The notes: generated by a model from the letters alone, not told the origin. Positions 1-13,772 are shown, counted from the first letter of the stretch. The stretch: 64,000 nucleotides of DNA from Lithospermum erythrorhizon (GCA_019722365.1 JADFUC010000140.1:62001-126000), one strand, 5' to 3'. Translations and numbers: made by a program.

Positions 1-1790
1 ACTTTGATACCCTTTATGACTTGATCGTGCAGGTGTTTCCGACGAGGACAACCGATCTTTGTTTTGTAGGAGCATACGGTCGAGAAAGCGTATCAAGACT
101 TGACTTGGAGGATTTGTGATCGACCCACTACGAGAAACTAGATGAGATCATCATTGTGACCATAGTAGGAAACTTGCATTGAAAGTCACCTTGTGCGCAC
201 CAACCGTTATCACGGCCATCGTCACGAAGCAACGAGCATGGCGATAACCACCCTGAGGAACCCGAACATTGGGTTCATAGAAGAAGGATGGAGTGGTGAA
301 GAATCGAATAAATGGACTTGGACTTTCCTGGAGTGACGAAACGCTGAGAACCCCGCATTAAGAAGGAAACTGACCGTCGGCTCGGTAAGGCAGATTAAAG
401 TGTCAGCGGCTTGATTCAGCGCCATTAAGAGGGGGTAATTAAGGCTATTATTACACGACTCCTTAATGAGCAGCATGTCGATGTCGAGTAAGACCAAGGC
501 CATCAGCCTGTTGAAAGTAACCGTTCAAACAACTATAAAGGTAAACCTTGAGGTCAAAATCAAGTAGAAGTTCACTGATACCCTTTATTGACTTGATAAA
601 TGCAGTGTTTCCAACGGGACTAACCGATCTTTGTTTTGTAAGGCAACTTTGATCGGAGAAAGGCGTATCAAAAGCTTGACTTGGAGGATTTGTGATCAGC
701 CCTTCTGGCTTGGATCGAGATCATCATTGGCGACCATGGTGGGAAACTTGCGTGGCTGCAGCGCTTTCAGCCATTATCTGGTCCACGAAGCAAAGCGAGC
801 ATGGCGATAACCGCCTCGAGGAGGCAAGATAAATTGGGTTCATAGAAGAAGGATCGTGGATGAAGAATCGAATAATAAATGGACTTGGACTCCACGGGTG
901 GCTGACGCCCGAAGGCCAGCATTAAGAGGCTTGACTGGTGAAAAGAACAGACCGTTGGTGTGCGAGCTTGATTGACCATGGGGTAATTAGGCTATTCTGC
1001 GACTCGCCATGGGCCTCTGTCATTAATTGGAAATGAATGAGCCATCAGCCTCGGTAAATGCCGTTCAAACAACTATAAAGAGTAAACCTTGAGTGAAGTC
1101 AAGTAAGTTCACTTTGATACCCTTTATTGACTTGATAGTAGAACAGGGGCAAACCGGTCTTTGTTTGTAAGGCATACGGTGGGAGAAAGGCGTATCAAAG
1201 CTTGACTTGGAGGATTTGTGATGCGGTCCACTGCGGCTTGGATCGGATCATCATTGGCAGGCCATAGTGGGAAACTTGCATTAGAGAGAGTCTGCTTTCG
1301 ACCCGTTATCAAAATGTGAAGCAAGCGAGCATGGCGATAACCAACCTCAAGGCCAGATAAATTCTGGGTTCATAGAAGAAGGATCGTGGATAGAAGAACC
1401 CAGTGTGAACTTTGGACTCACCCAGGAGTCACCGGGCCAATTAAGAAGGCTTGACATGTTCAGTGGAAAACGAGAGCGTTAAGTGTCCAACTTAGTTAGC
1501 CATTAAGATGACAAGGCTGTATTACGACTCACTTGTGGGCCGCCAATCTCATTCAACTGAATGATGAGCCATGACCTCACAGGCAAAGGCTCTTAGTTCA
1601 AACAAAGCATAAAAGGCAACCTTGAGGTCGAATCAAGTAAAGTTCACTTTGATACCACTTTATTGACTTGATCGTCGAGGGTGTTTCGGCGGGACAACCG
1701 GTCTTTGTTTTCTAGGAACGCCTGATGGGGCGTATCAAAAGCTTGACTTGGAGGATTTGTGATCAGGCCATTTTGTGGATCGGATCGTCA
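1..1790 (+). repeat. Tandem array of gypsy LTR-plus-leader units
   Basis: About three and a half imperfect direct repeats with spacings near 576, 526 and 541 bases. The marker CTTGACTTGGAGG recurs at 99, 675, 1201 and 1742 and GTTCATAGAAGAAGGA at about 273, 838 and 1366; a TATA-like ACTATAAAG follows in the first two. Comparison with the LTRs of block B (29564-30065, 44697-45236) shows that each unit is a primer-binding-site leader of roughly 115 bases joined to an LTR lacking its first 45 or so bases. The same leader-to-mid-LTR junction is seen three times (near 265, 830 and 1358). The array runs off the left edge of the window. Units differ by many small indels. Confidence 0.75.
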
Positions 1791-2090
1791 TTGGCCGACC
1801 GTAGTGGGAAACTTGCATTGAAAGTCACCACCCACGCTTTACCAACCCGTTATCAGCCATCATCACGAAGAGCAAGCAGGCATGACGATAACCACCCTCA
1901 GGAACCGAGGGGCTCGGCCGGATGATCTTCTTGATCAACTTGCGGACTAGAGGCAGGTGCAGAGGTTGAAATTGACACCAGCCCCGGAGATGGGCAGGGA
2001 TAATTCCTTGAAACAAGGTATTATCATTGGCATCTTCTTGAAGCTCGGAGGCTTGAATCCCCCAAGGAGGAGGCCACAACGGAGAATATC
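1791..2090 (+). other. Primer-binding region and leader of gypsy element A
   Basis: The last array unit ends in TCA and is followed at 1791 by TTGGCCGACCGTAGTGGGAA, which resembles the TTGGCGCC...GTGGGAA primer-binding segment usual in Tat-type plant Ty3/gypsy elements. The leader continues to about 2090 without a convincing frame and aligns with 30066-30300 of block B. Confidence 0.55.
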
Positions 2091-2099
2091 AATTCGTTG

Positions 2100-3300
2100 G
2101 GAGGATGGGGGAGAACTGCGCCCAGGCTCCTAGTGTGAAGACAGAGCAGTCCACGAGGTGCTTAAATCGCCCAGCAGATTTCTTGGCCAGGGGGAGACCA
2201 CCCATCGGCCCGGCTCCTGGAAGGCCGGATGCTATAGCAACCTTCTGACGGTAGGTGGATGTCCTCTCCAACGGTTGTTGGACAAACCCGGCAAGGAGAC
2301 GATGATTCGTGCAGATGCCCCTTTCTTTCTGACATAAGAGAGGTACCGTCGTAAAGCCGGTTGAAACTCCACTTCGCGAGTTCACTAGGAAGGCGGATCG
2401 AGGGAGGAACCGCGTTGTAGAGTTCCAGTCTGATATGCTTCCAAATGAGGTAGTTGTCACATGTATTCAGGGCCTTTCAAAGCTATCTTAGTCGGAGACT
2501 GTGCTAAGTGGTTTCCAACCCCCGGTTGCCGAGTGCATTCTGAGTTTGAGAGGTGGTGGGATATGTGGGAAAAGTCCAACCCGGGACAAAGATGAGCATT
2601 CCCTGATGACCATCAGATAGAGGGAGACTGAGTCAATAAGCCTCCTTCCGGGAAGCCCCGGTTTCAAATGGAGTTCAACATGATACTAGGAGCTAATCAA
2701 AAGATAGATGTGATAGCCTTTGTGGAGGGTTTGTGGATGAGCAAGTTCAAGGAGTCCTCTCCTTGAGGCGGCCTCAAGATTTGGAGGTTAATGAGCAGAC
2801 TATAAAGTACATTCGGATCGAGGAAGCGAGAGAAGAAGGCCGAAAAGGGCAAAGGCGCCGGTAGGAGGCGAGCACCGGCCGGCGGGCCGAAGGCTAAGTG
2901 CACAGGACGGGATCCAGGCGGTGCTCCCGGACCAGTTTCCCTGGGAAGTGCTTTTCACGCCTACAGGGAGATCAGGGAAGAGGAAGGAGGAGTTAAGGAG
3001 GGGAAGATTGGGCACGACTCCCGCAGATCTGGTAGGGAGTGTGTTCTTGGTCAGGCTCGGCCGCGGCCAAGCAGAAGACCCTACCGAATCAAGAGGGATA
3101 TGTGCAAGTTACGGCCGGTACCACAAGGACCATGGGCACGATTCGATATTTGCCGCCACTGAAAATCGAGATGGGCTTCGTCAGCGAGGCGGTTGAAGGA
3201 TTACATCCAAGTGAATCGGCGTTTTAATGGGAAAGATAAGGGATCCGCCCGATGGACCTCAATATCACCGGAAAGTCAACAAATCTGAGGCGAAGTAGAG
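2100..3300 (+). pseudogene. Tat-type Ty3/gypsy gag remnant, block A
   Basis: Broken capsid gene of a Ty3/gypsy retrotransposon. Short conserved stretches appear in changing frames: a capsid core around 2465-2640 (a KWF-type motif after AGGCC/AGCTATC), a segment at 2660-2830 ending in KYIRIEEA-like residues, and HKDHGHD at 3122-3142, the pattern that plant Tat/Ogre gag proteins carry near their C terminus. The matching piece of block B lies at 30700-31500. No frame longer than about 120 codons survives and the longest ones here are antisense or out of frame. The assignment to the Tat lineage is from family knowledge; the boundaries are approximate. Confidence 0.6.
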
Positions 3301-3379
3301 GCGACTTTGGAAGCGCAGGGCGGGCCTATGCGAGGCGGGACATATATGTAATAGCATGAGGCACGATGGAGGCGATTTT

Positions 3380-4250
3380 GAGGGATAGAGTGCCCACTGA
3401 AGACTTCACTGGTCATCGCTTGATGATAACTGACTTGAGGTGAAGACAGATATTAGTAAAACATAAGACTATTGGATATCTTATTCCCAGATACATATAG
3501 CTTAAAGGATGATCGAGATTACCAAATCGGATCGGTAGAAACCTGTTGTGGGATTTACCGGGGGGCAACGGTAAGCCGTTGAATGTCAATCTTGTAGTAA
3601 GGGGAAGCATCCACAACAGGCGGCGAGGATGGTGGGTTCACCATTGTGGATATGGAAGAGACGGGCCTATAACGGGATATAGGCCAACAGCGGCCTGATT
3701 CGGCGGTGGTATCACAAATACACCTCAAGATAGAAATTTCCCAGCGGCATGGGACCCGGCGAGATCTGAGAAAGTCGAGGAAGAAGACACAGCGGATCTA
3801 TAGCCTCAATGGCGGATGAGCCGAGACGGAAATGGAAGCCGTCCCGAGGAATGAGAGGACAGGGACCACAATATACGTACCCTAGCGGTCCCAGCGTGGG
3901 AAAAGAAGCGACCCATGAAGAAATTAGAACCGTCACCAAAGAAAGGATCGAGAGGGCCCAGAGGCGGACAGCAAACTATGCTTTCGTCCAGAGCCAAGGG
4001 GGTCTAGAGATATTCTTGTTTGGGCATGAAAGGACAAACAATCTCATTAGGAGAAACTGAAGTCGCTAGGGAAAAGAGCATGGATGCGGCCGTTGGGAAT
4101 AAGCGTCGTTAGGATGAGCAAGAATGCAAGCCCCGGTGGGGAATATTTCGTCGATCGGCCCAGGTGAGATCGCAACTAAAGCGGCTAAGCGGGGAAGCTT
4201 GCTACTTGCCAAGGGGTCTTCGTTGAGCAAATGCTTAGAGGCATCATGCA
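3380..4250 (+). pseudogene. Tat-type gypsy protease and pol-start remnant, block A
   Basis: Region after gag in element A. The stretch 3400-3620 corresponds to the protease of block B, where VDIGS is legible, but the active-site motif itself is not readable here. About 3715-3850 gives residues like LKIE-FPS-MGPGEI in alternating frames, the segment that follows protease in Tat polyproteins. An 83-codon frame at 3809-4060 begins MADEPRRKWKP and overlaps this zone; it is probably a chance continuation and not a gene. Reverse transcriptase motifs are not found. Block B lacks most of this stretch. Confidence 0.45.
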
Positions 4251-4544
4251 ACCCAGCATTAAATTAGTAGAATAGCGAGGGAGAGGAAATCTTCCAAGCA
4301 ATAAGCCGTTCCGTTTTCATTATTGTTATGAATAAATTCATTGTATTATGAATCACAGCTTTTCCCGGATCAAGTTGTTAAAACAGTTCTATACGGGTAA
4401 GGAAGTGTGGTTGCCGGGAAGCGGGCGAGGATGAGCAAATTGATGTAAATCTATCTAAATGTTTGATATATCCTACCGTCCATTGATCGAGGAAGGCAAT
4501 CCCCTTGCGATGGAAAATGAGGAGGTTTTGGGTAAAAGAGATGT
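4251..4544 (+). other. Residual element A sequence up to the copia insertion
   Basis: About 290 bases between the gypsy remnant and the copia LTR. No coding frame and no counterpart in block B, which appears to have lost it. Confidence 0.3.
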
Positions 4545-5655
4545 TGTTAGAAATATGAGATATTTGAAATAGTGCCCATTAAACAATTAGATTGTACAAG
4601 CAAATTAACTTCATTTTAAGTTTAAATTTAAGTATATGCACTTTCGATTATGTATTAATGTTCGTATTAGGACTCTTTCAAAGATGCCATTAGAGTTATG
4701 ATGAAAAGCACTAAGGATCCTCGTAATCAATGTACTAATACGTAATGTTGGGTTCACATTATTTAGTACATGGTCTTTCTCAATCGAGGCCTAAGAGGTC
4801 ACATCACTACAATGACTAGTCATGAATTTAATTATAAGCTTTCGGGATTTAAAATGAAGCTGTAAGAACATTGTAGCAAAATTTCGGTTGTAGAATTATG
4901 CCCGTATTCAGAGCCCAAATGGAAGAAACTGAATTTTGTAATTTCTTTGGATATTCTACTTAAAACTTGTAGTACTTTCTTTTTAGGAATAAGAATGAGA
5001 AAATTCTAGAACCTTCCCGATTCATTTATTTGACCGAAACACTTGTGAGAGGATGAGAATTCGGTGTCCTAAAGCATAATTCTAACCACAAAACGTGCTG
5101 CTTTATTTTAAGGATAAGAAATAGAAAATTCTAGAGACCACATCGTGTGTTTTAATTAAGGCTATTTCATCGTAAAAGGAATTGGTAAGAGTTTTTGTTA
5201 AACACTTCACAAAAGCCTAAAAGTAAGAGGGATTTTGAACCCTATAAATAGGTCACTTTTCATGAAGAAAATTGCTCATTCACTTTTTGATAGTCACTTT
5301 GTGAAAAGCAAAAAGCTGTTCTCTGCTTTGAGGTGAATGGGTGGGAAATTCCGTTGAATGTTTACGCTGACCTCGATCATAGTTCAATATTTTAAATGGG
5401 TTACAACATGCTAAAGCCTCCGGAGAGACTTGTTAGCTCGTTGATTTGGACAATCTTCGATGCTTTGGATGCTAAATGGGGTCTTAAATCTGATATTCAT
5501 TAGCTGCTACGCTGTTTATTCGGAAGAGAGCGTTACACACATATTTTTAAATACCAACTTTTAATTATTGTTTATACAGAGTGGTATTGATGTAGGTGTG
5601 TCCAAATAGTATTGTTATAATATTATTTATAAATCGGAAAGACCCAGCCGATGGT
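4545..5655 (+). repeat. 5' LTR of copia element A
   Basis: Starts TGTTAGAAATATGAGATATTT at 4545. The same start, slightly altered, opens the 3' LTR copies at 13773 and 41088 and, on the minus strand, at 50172. A promoter-like CCCTATAAATAGG lies near 5241. The stretch 4980-5300 aligns closely with 31900-32220 and 41515-41790. The right end is placed by loss of similarity with the 3' LTR of block B near the shared TATTATTTATA and is approximate. Confidence 0.7.
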
Positions 5656-7296
5656 CTCGGAATAGGATTACGCTTGTATTTATATAATTAATGTCTTATA
5701 ATTTCATATGTTGAATATATGCTATATTTTGCTTTATCTTAATCTTTAAACTTGTTTATGCATGAATATCAGATAAATATGATTAACAGTGAAGTCGGTT
5801 CCGAAATTAATAATATTGTAATATTAAAATAGTTTTCGATTAATTGTTGTATGTTATTTAATGGGGTCGAAAAATATAAGCGTCGAAATCACCGTAAGCC
5901 TCGGGAGTGGAACGCTCATGGTATCCTGGCGTGTGGAAATCAAATCCACCACATCCGAGTCAGTGGTTTGGACTGAGTTTTCGAACCCTACAGTTGAAGC
6001 AATAGCCAGTTGATTTAATTTCGGCTTTGTTTATTGTTCGGTTGGACTTTTTAAAAGATATACAGATGTTCGGACATCGATTAAATTAATTTAAAAATTA
6101 ATTTCATATGCGGATTAATTTATTCAATTTAATTTATTAAAATTAAATAAATCCTAATTAAATTAAAATTTGTTTAATATGTTAAGAATATGTCCGAATA
6201 GACATGATACCGAAAAATTATTTAGTTAAGATATAAGTATATTATTATTTGATAAATTAAATAACATATAATAGCACTATATAGAATTTTGAGTTAAATT
6301 TTAAATAAGGAAGTGTTTATGTTATTAGATGATTAAGCATTGGTATATAATTCGATTAGTGAATATGTACCTATTCGATTAACTTCATCCATCTTATATT
6401 TGTATAAATATAATTTTAGATAATTAATTTATTCATGTATAATATATAATTATATATATTGATGGATGCCATGAGATTGCATTATGAGCTACCTTGTATT
6501 TTTAGAAATACGGCATGTATAGTTTTGCTTAAAAGATGAATGACCTATGATGAATTATTATTTAACTGTAAATAATTAATGAAGACCCACTAGAGAGTCA
6601 GGTTAACGGAAAAATAGTTAATGTAGTTAAAGAACTAGAATAAGTTTTCGTATTTTTCCACGTAAGTCATACCATGTATCTGGAATTATTCTCTTCAGTC
6701 TTCACGATTGATGTGTCTCATTGGCTTGATAAAATGTATGTCTTAAGCATGTCGTAAAGTATGACTAAGTATAAAGTAATCCCACCATTAAGTTCTAATA
6801 TTCTGCAAACTCTAAAAGTCGATTGAGATCACTTAGGCTAACGGACATGTTAGTATATGCGGTCGTCTGCGAGATGCTCTTTCAGTGGGAGAAATGCAAA
6901 CGATTCAGTCTAGACTCGAGCCGACTTCGTGTTAAATATCATCGATGGTTTTGAAGTTGCCAAAAGCGGGCACGACATGGACCATTGACTCCAACGAGGT
7001 CCACTAATATGAGTCGTGTTGAACTTTAGTAGCCTTGAAGGATTATGTTTATATAATTAGTATTTGATAAATGCCACGTATGATTGAGTTCGTCATTATG
7101 GAGTTTTGATATACTATTTTTCGATTAAGGATTGTAAGCACTAGTATTTATGTCATACTATTTTGTATGAGAAGCGTCTTATATAATAAAATTGGTGTTA
7201 ATGCATTTTACATACGCTTCCCGTAGTCAAAATGACATCACATATCAAAAAAACAGCTTCTCGATCCAGCGTTGAAAAAATCTGGCTTGGATATAT
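5656..7296 (+). other. A/T-rich leader or spacer of copia element A
   Basis: About 1.6 kb without a credible reading frame. It aligns along its whole length with 32561-34187 of block B, with A/T-rich segments nearly identical and GC-containing ones divergent. It could be a long 5' leader of the copia element or another old insertion. Confidence 0.5.
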
Positions 7297-9592
7297 TGTA
7301 ACTGACCACGCCCAGTCGGCCGCCTTGAGGTTAGGTTGGTCCAAATCTTAGTTCTTAAGGAGTCACCAAATCGATGGATGACTCGAGTTCAAAGACCAGT
7401 ACATACATAAACAAATAAACAAGATTATCGGAAGAAACGTTTTTATGAAAAATAATCATCGTGATACTGACTTGGCATAAACAAAGCAATGCAATAATCT
7501 CCCACATGTACAAAATATAACAAACTTGATCGAAATTTCGAAATAACAACATAATCAGGACTACAATAAACAACAAGGCTGACGGATCTGCTGAATGATC
7601 ACTTGCCTTGAAGTCCGGGAACTCACGAAGCACCACACAATCAGCTTTGGCACAAATGAAATGTGAAAGAATGAGGGTGTAGTTGTGAAGCTTAGTGAAT
7701 ACTTGTCGAGGCGAGTGCTCACGGTTGGTGTAATATAAGAATAAGCTAAGTTTGCATAAATTGAATGAGCATGGCGGAATACTATACAGCTTCAGGCCAT
7801 AATAAGAAAATATCTAACCTTGGAGTTCGTTATCATACTCTTAAAAGTATATCTATATCGACATCTACCGTGATCATGAATTTATAGGCTATCCATTGAG
7901 AACATGCCTTGATCTAATAAAGAACATCCAACAATAATAATCATGCATTTCAAAGAAAACAACGACAACGATGATACCCAATCAGAGTCGAACTACACTC
8001 TATCGACCGTTATCCACAGGCCCAACAACTAGACCGTCAACTCAGCGACTGCGACAAAATTGCTCAACCCACAACCTGGCAGCTGATCCGGTTTTACCGC
8101 AACCCCAATGCGCATATAATCAGCCTCGACTGCGAGGGGAGAAACTTATGCCGTCGACATAAGCTAAACAGCACACATAGCCAGTGCGAGACAAATGCAA
8201 CATACTGCATGCAGTATAAGGCAATGCCGGATAATACAGCACAAACATACATCGACAACTTGACTCATTCTATGCGCCGCCGACCGAAACAAAAACACCC
8301 TAAAATCCAAAATGACCGGCGCCCCGAAACAACGCTCGTCATTCAATGCGCAAATACCAGGCACGCCTATAAATCCCATAACGCCATACCTGACCCGACT
8401 GCCAATCCGGCAATCGCAATCAAACAATCAACACAAAATATATAGATAAACATGCTAGCAAGTATCACCAAAATTCAACACATTCACGAAAAAGTAAACT
8501 AATCTCGCCATTGAGATAAATACTCCGCCGCCAGCAATAAATAGTGCCTGCGCTTAATTAGTCGAAGTGCGCTTTCACAACCTAACCAAAAGCTTGCTTG
8601 GAAAATACAATTACTACTTACTACCATTTAACTCCATAGGTTCTTCTTCAACTTTACAACAATTTAGTTACCAGAGGAAAATATTAACTTAAGGTGTTGG
8701 AAGATTACTCTGTGAGGGCATAAACTACTACTAAAACGACAAAATTTCCCACACTTTCAACATAGCACTAACATTTAAAACAATTTCATTTTAAATCAAT
8801 TTTCTACAAAAACAAGTTTACCCATTATTAATAACCTTTATTCCAAAAATCCAAATACTACTCACTTTACTTGACCCGTTTCAACGTAATCTCTTTGACA
8901 ACAAAAGTCAAAACTTATCCTCACAAAACAACTATATTAAGGTCCAATAACATACTTTTACCAATTATTTCTTAAAAAGTCAGCTAGTCTCCACAAAAAG
9001 TAAACTATCAACGTTAATGACGTTTAAATTTCCAAACTTCGATTGTTAAAACTTCTAACCACATAATCTAAGCTTAGATGATGCCTATATATCATTTAAA
9101 GTCACCGAACTCAATGTCATTTCCAAGAAAGTCAAACTTTAAGATTTGTCAACTATTGCTCAAAATGATTAGATTTGAAGATTAAGCAATACCTTTGATA
9201 ATCAAGAGATGAGGAACAAGATTATGGAGCTAGTTTCAACAAGATTTCACCAAGAAAAATGAAAAAAAAAATCAAGATTGGGGGAGTAAGGGGTGGTTAG
9301 GTACTCGAGAGAAGAAAGGGTTGGTGAAGTTGTTGATGATGAATAGTGGATTGAGGGGTTGGTGGGAGATATTTAGGACTGAAGTTTCTAACTGTTTTAA
9401 AACTTCGTCTCGGTTTAACAACACAACTAGAACATGCACTATTTCTACCAGAATAATATTATCACCCAACCGATATTACTCTTGTTAGACTACAAATTTT
9501 TAATTCTTGCAGCGGCAGCTCAAGCGAGCACTAGAGTTATTAAAATATCTTTATACATATAGGTTATCTCGTAACTTCTAGATTGGGCTAGG
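7297..9592 (-). repeat. Inserted LTR of a third family, opposite orientation, block A
   Basis: Begins TGTAACTGACCACGCCC at 7297 and ends near 9592 at GGTTATCTCG, the decayed equivalents of the TGTAACGACCCG and CGGGTTATTACA ends of the copy at 55704-57881. Internal landmarks shared with the copies at 34188, 57882 and 62335 are GTCACCAAATCGATGGATGACTC-like sequence near 7352, GAAACTTATGCC near 8143 and AATACAATTACTACTTAC near 8606. The minus orientation is inferred and not proven, because the element lacks readable coding sequence. Several short frames inside (for example 7355-7636 and 8164-8427) have no family resemblance. Confidence 0.5.
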
Positions 9593-12500
9593 AACTTGAG
9601 GGAAAATAGTTCAATTTGAAAGAGCCCAGAATACGTGCTAACGGCTTCCTCAAAACTGGCGGAAGAAGGTGATGAGGCTTGAATTCTTACAACTGACATA
9701 AGGGCAGTACTGCGATGTCAGTGCCTATCTGGCCCGAACATGGAAGCCCAGTCTTTAGATTCAATTAAAAACGTCAGCAGCAGCAAGCTGGAAAATCTAT
9801 TCGGAAGTTCAATGAGAGGTAAGACACTATTTGTGCCTCATTGATTGTAAAGTTGGGCGTGGGCCGACTGTGAGTCCCCATCATAAAGATGATAGAGTAA
9901 GTGGATAAGCAGCTTACTGAAGCTCTAAAACATCTGAGAGAGAGCTGGCATTAGGCGTCGTCCCTTAAGTTGTTGCACGACTCGTTCATGACTGTGTGAT
10001 GAATTTTAACATGCATCGGTTCCATAAGTGGATTATCGGGCTACATGCTATGATCACCAATCTTGACGAGAACCTTAAGAAGGGGAAAAACTGCTTAACT
10101 TCTGTTATGATGTTATAAACCCGACCACGGAAACCTCGAGAAGGCATCGAAGGATGCGAGAATGATAAATTTCATCATTGCGAGGGTAAATGGGGCAGAA
10201 AATGGAGCGTAAGAAGTACTTGGCGAGAAAGGAAGAATAGAGTACCATTCCATTGCGAGGTATTTACAATTAACAACTCTAAACTAACACTACGATATAT
10301 GATTGAAACCGGTTCGGTGCGTATTTGTTAATGTCTTGGCGCTTCTTGAGAATAAAGGCAATTTGGAGAAAGGCAAAGTGGACTAATGGTAGATAATAGA
10401 TAAAGATTGATGCTACCTACCACTAGATCTCACTAATAGAATTACCTATTGGTTTTTTAAATCTTGTTTTGAACAATGTTTACTTTGTGCACCTTTAAAG
10501 GCAAAAATGTTATTCCATTCTTGTTTAATTATGGATGGCTTTTCAATTTCTATAAATGGTGAATCTTTGTTATATTTCTAGAAATTGAATAATTTATGAT
10601 CTTTACGCTCGATAATGGTGCATGCGTGTTGAACATAAAGAAGGAGAAATCAAATTATTTGAATCCAGCGTGGCATTGAGGCTTGGTTCGTTAATAGCGC
10701 ATGAAAAAACTCGGAAGCGGATGGTGTGCAGCCAGTTTGGATGTTCCGGCATGCAGAGTCATGCTTAATAGGCAAGATGACCAAATTAAGCCGCTTCCAC
10801 TTTGGAACCCGGTGAAAGGCGGCAGGTAAAATCATGCACACCGATGTATGTGGACGATAGACACGCTTACTTGGCGGTTACTCATACTTTATAACCTTCA
10901 GCATTCGGCCAGTGTGATTACATATATACTGAAGCATAAACATGAAGCCTTTGAAGTATTAAAAGAGTTTTGAAGGAACTTGAAACAACTCAATAAAGCT
11001 CATCAGGTTCTCCACGATCCGATGGGGCGAATACTTGGCTCTGACTTTGAATCACATACGAGAGGCTAGCAGTATAAATAGCCGCGGCTCATTCACATGA
11101 AAACACCACAACACAACGGTGTATCGAAAGGAAAAATCAAACTCTTTTAGACATGCTTCGAATCGATGGTATTTAGGCTTACTAGTCAATACATGGGGAT
11201 ATGCGTTGCAAACTACAATGCATTACACACTAAGCATAAGTTTCCAACAAAATTGAAAGCTCATGCTCCTTTCAGTGGGTTGAAAACCTCCCAGACCATA
11301 TAGGGATGGAAGTCTATGTCAAGAAGTTAACAAGACAATGGTTAAATTGGAAGCAAATGCTACTTAAATTGGATACCAAGGAAGCTGTGGGTATTATTTC
11401 TATCAAAGAAAACGAGAACAAATCTTTTCTTGCTCAAATGCTGATTGTCTTCTAGATAAAGAATTCATGGACAAGCCGGATCGGAAAATGGTCTTGAACT
11501 AGTTCAAGAATAGGAGGAGGTGCCAAGCACTGATCCCCATGAAGTGGACTCTTCCATGAAGGGTTAAGCAGATAAACGTAGGGCAGGGCCTCCTAAGACT
11601 TCAGCAACCTTTGAGCGATACATTAGAACTAGATCAAGGACCCAAAACCAAAATGGTGCAGGAAACTTTCTTGGTTGAAACTCTTTGATTACCATATGAA
11701 GAAATGAAGGAAGGGGACGCGGACAGATGACTTTTAGCCATGATTCCCGAGAATTGACTCAATGTATATAACGAACTATGGAAGTTGATCGACTTACCCG
11801 AGGGGTGCAGACCCATCGAGGTGTAAGTGGGTATTTAAAACGCAAAATTGGATAAGGATGAAACGTCCCACGTCTATAAGGCTAGGCTGGGTTTCCGGCA
11901 GTTAGGGGAATATTATGATGATACACCCAACTTGATTGTGAAGTTTAAATCATTGGTTCTTTAACATTTTTGCATATTATATTCTGAGATATGATGAATC
12001 TGGTCTGTATGATTCAAAAGGCAGATGTCCAGCATTAATATAAAGTTTGTGCAGGACCTAGAAGGTTCACCAGCTGCTGGAATCCATTTATGGGTGGCTT
12101 GGCTTAAATCAAGTTGAAATGTGGTTTGTGAAATAATCCAGGATTTTGGTTGTCAGAGCAGAAGAAGTTGTAGAAGTTAGCGTGGAAGACATATTGCGTT
12201 TGTGGTCTTGTATGTGGATGACGTCTGTCGTTAAATAAATTCAAAAGCATGGTTGTAAATGTTTTCGTACGACAAATGATATGTTCTTGGAATCAAAATG
12301 CAGAGATAAATTAAAAACTGTTGACATCAGTAATTTATAAATATATTCTTAGCATGGAAGGGCTAAAAAATTGACTCTTCCCACGATACATGGATTATCT
12401 CTTATTCGATGATTCTACTAAGTTAGATAGCATGAGTAGTTCTATATGCAAATGTAGGTTAATATGTGTCTTTATTATGCAAACTGACTTTCTTTGGTAT

Positions 12501-13772
12501 GATTCATAAATCATGTCAGATAATGCACCTTGAAGAAACTATCATAATGCTTAAAATTGGATGTATTAATGCGGAGGGAAGATGAGTTATTATTGAAGGT
12601 TATGCCGTTTAATCGGTTCTAAACAGAGCAAAGATGATTCTAGATCTCGATCTGGTTGTAGATCTTCTTGAGCAGTGGGCGATTAGTGAGTAGCAAGGCA
12701 GGCACTATGCGACTTCAACAACAGTGCAATGCAAATATTGGAGGTACACAGGAAGCTTGGATTCGAAGTTGGTGGTGCATTGAGAACCAGTCTGACTACT
12801 ATGTGAAAGCTCTTGGTTAGTGCTGGGCTAAGGAACCAAGAGCACATCAGATCCCAAGCATGTGCTAAAGGAAATACAAATGCCTCAGGATGTAGAGGAG
12901 AAATGGTGTAAAGTAGACACAGACAGATAACGGAACCTGCTTGATTTCTTCAGATCAACACGATAATCCGTGCACAATCTGGTTAATGTGTGATGATGTT
13001 GATTCAGACAGAACAGTTTATTATAATTGTTTAATTAAAATGATTTTCTTCAATTAAATATTCCTTAGTTAATATTTGTATATATATATATTTGCATATA
13101 TATGTATACTTGGTTGTCCAAGCAATAAATTAATTCCAGCAACAATCTAGAGTTCTCTAAGAAAGATGTGGATACATGATCTGAGGCAGTCTCAAGAACG
13201 ATGAGATTGTTTACAATCCCACTAGACATTCTTTGGGGATGAACTTTTGACATTCATTGTGTGATTGGTTAATACGATCCACATTTCTTTGGATCGAGAG
13301 AAAGAGATGCGGCTCTCATCCGTCACACTGAGATTGTATAATGGGAAGAGGTTTGAGTGTTAGTGGACATGACCCTGGCGAGAAACTTAGAAGAGATGAA
13401 TATAAATCTAAGAAGAATTATATATGCCTTATGGTTAAATGGCTATTCTTAGACACTGTGAGGCATGATTTGGTTTACAAAAGTAGTGTGCTTTAATCAT
13501 ACTCAGAAGCAGGCTTACGTTAAAGAGAAGAATATAAACGACACTATATTTAGATATGCTGAATATGTAGGGGATTTGGCACAACCGAATGTCTTCAGGT
13601 AGTTTTTTACAATCTTGGTGGATTAATGGCGATGTGATGGCCATCTCTGGAATATCACGATAGTGGTGATCAGGAAAACTACAGTTGCTGGTTTTATTTA
13701 GGCAATAAATCTTATTTTGAAACTGTGCAGAATGGTTGATCACAAATGATAGATCGAGAGGCAGTGAGGAAG
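9593..13772 (+). pseudogene. Ty1/copia gag-pol remnant, block A
   Basis: Decayed polyprotein of a Ty1/copia retrotransposon in the usual gag, protease, integrase, reverse transcriptase, RNase H order. Legible pieces: gag NFNMHR near 10003; a pre-integrase segment at 10440-10590 where NNVYF and IISIS-like residues alternate frames; integrase core fragments at 10850-11160; an integrase C-terminal stretch near 11370-11450; the CKWVFK-type start of reverse transcriptase near 11825; the catalytic YVDD at 12211-12222 preceded by FVVL; and an RNase H end with AKEPR near 12829. Order and spacing match 36565-41087. Frames are broken every 50-200 bases, so no product is expected. The tail from about 12950 to 13772 is a non-coding post-pol spacer ending in a purine-rich AGGCAGTGAGGAAGTAA tract. 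Confidence 0.75.

Noticed and set aside
2089..2460. 123-codon minus-strand frame
   Set aside because: Antisense to the gypsy leader and gag and not conserved in block B.
4900..5400. Repeated similarity at 4980, 31900 and 41520 first read as a satellite
   Set aside because: The three positions are LTR copies of the same copia family, not a tandem repeat.
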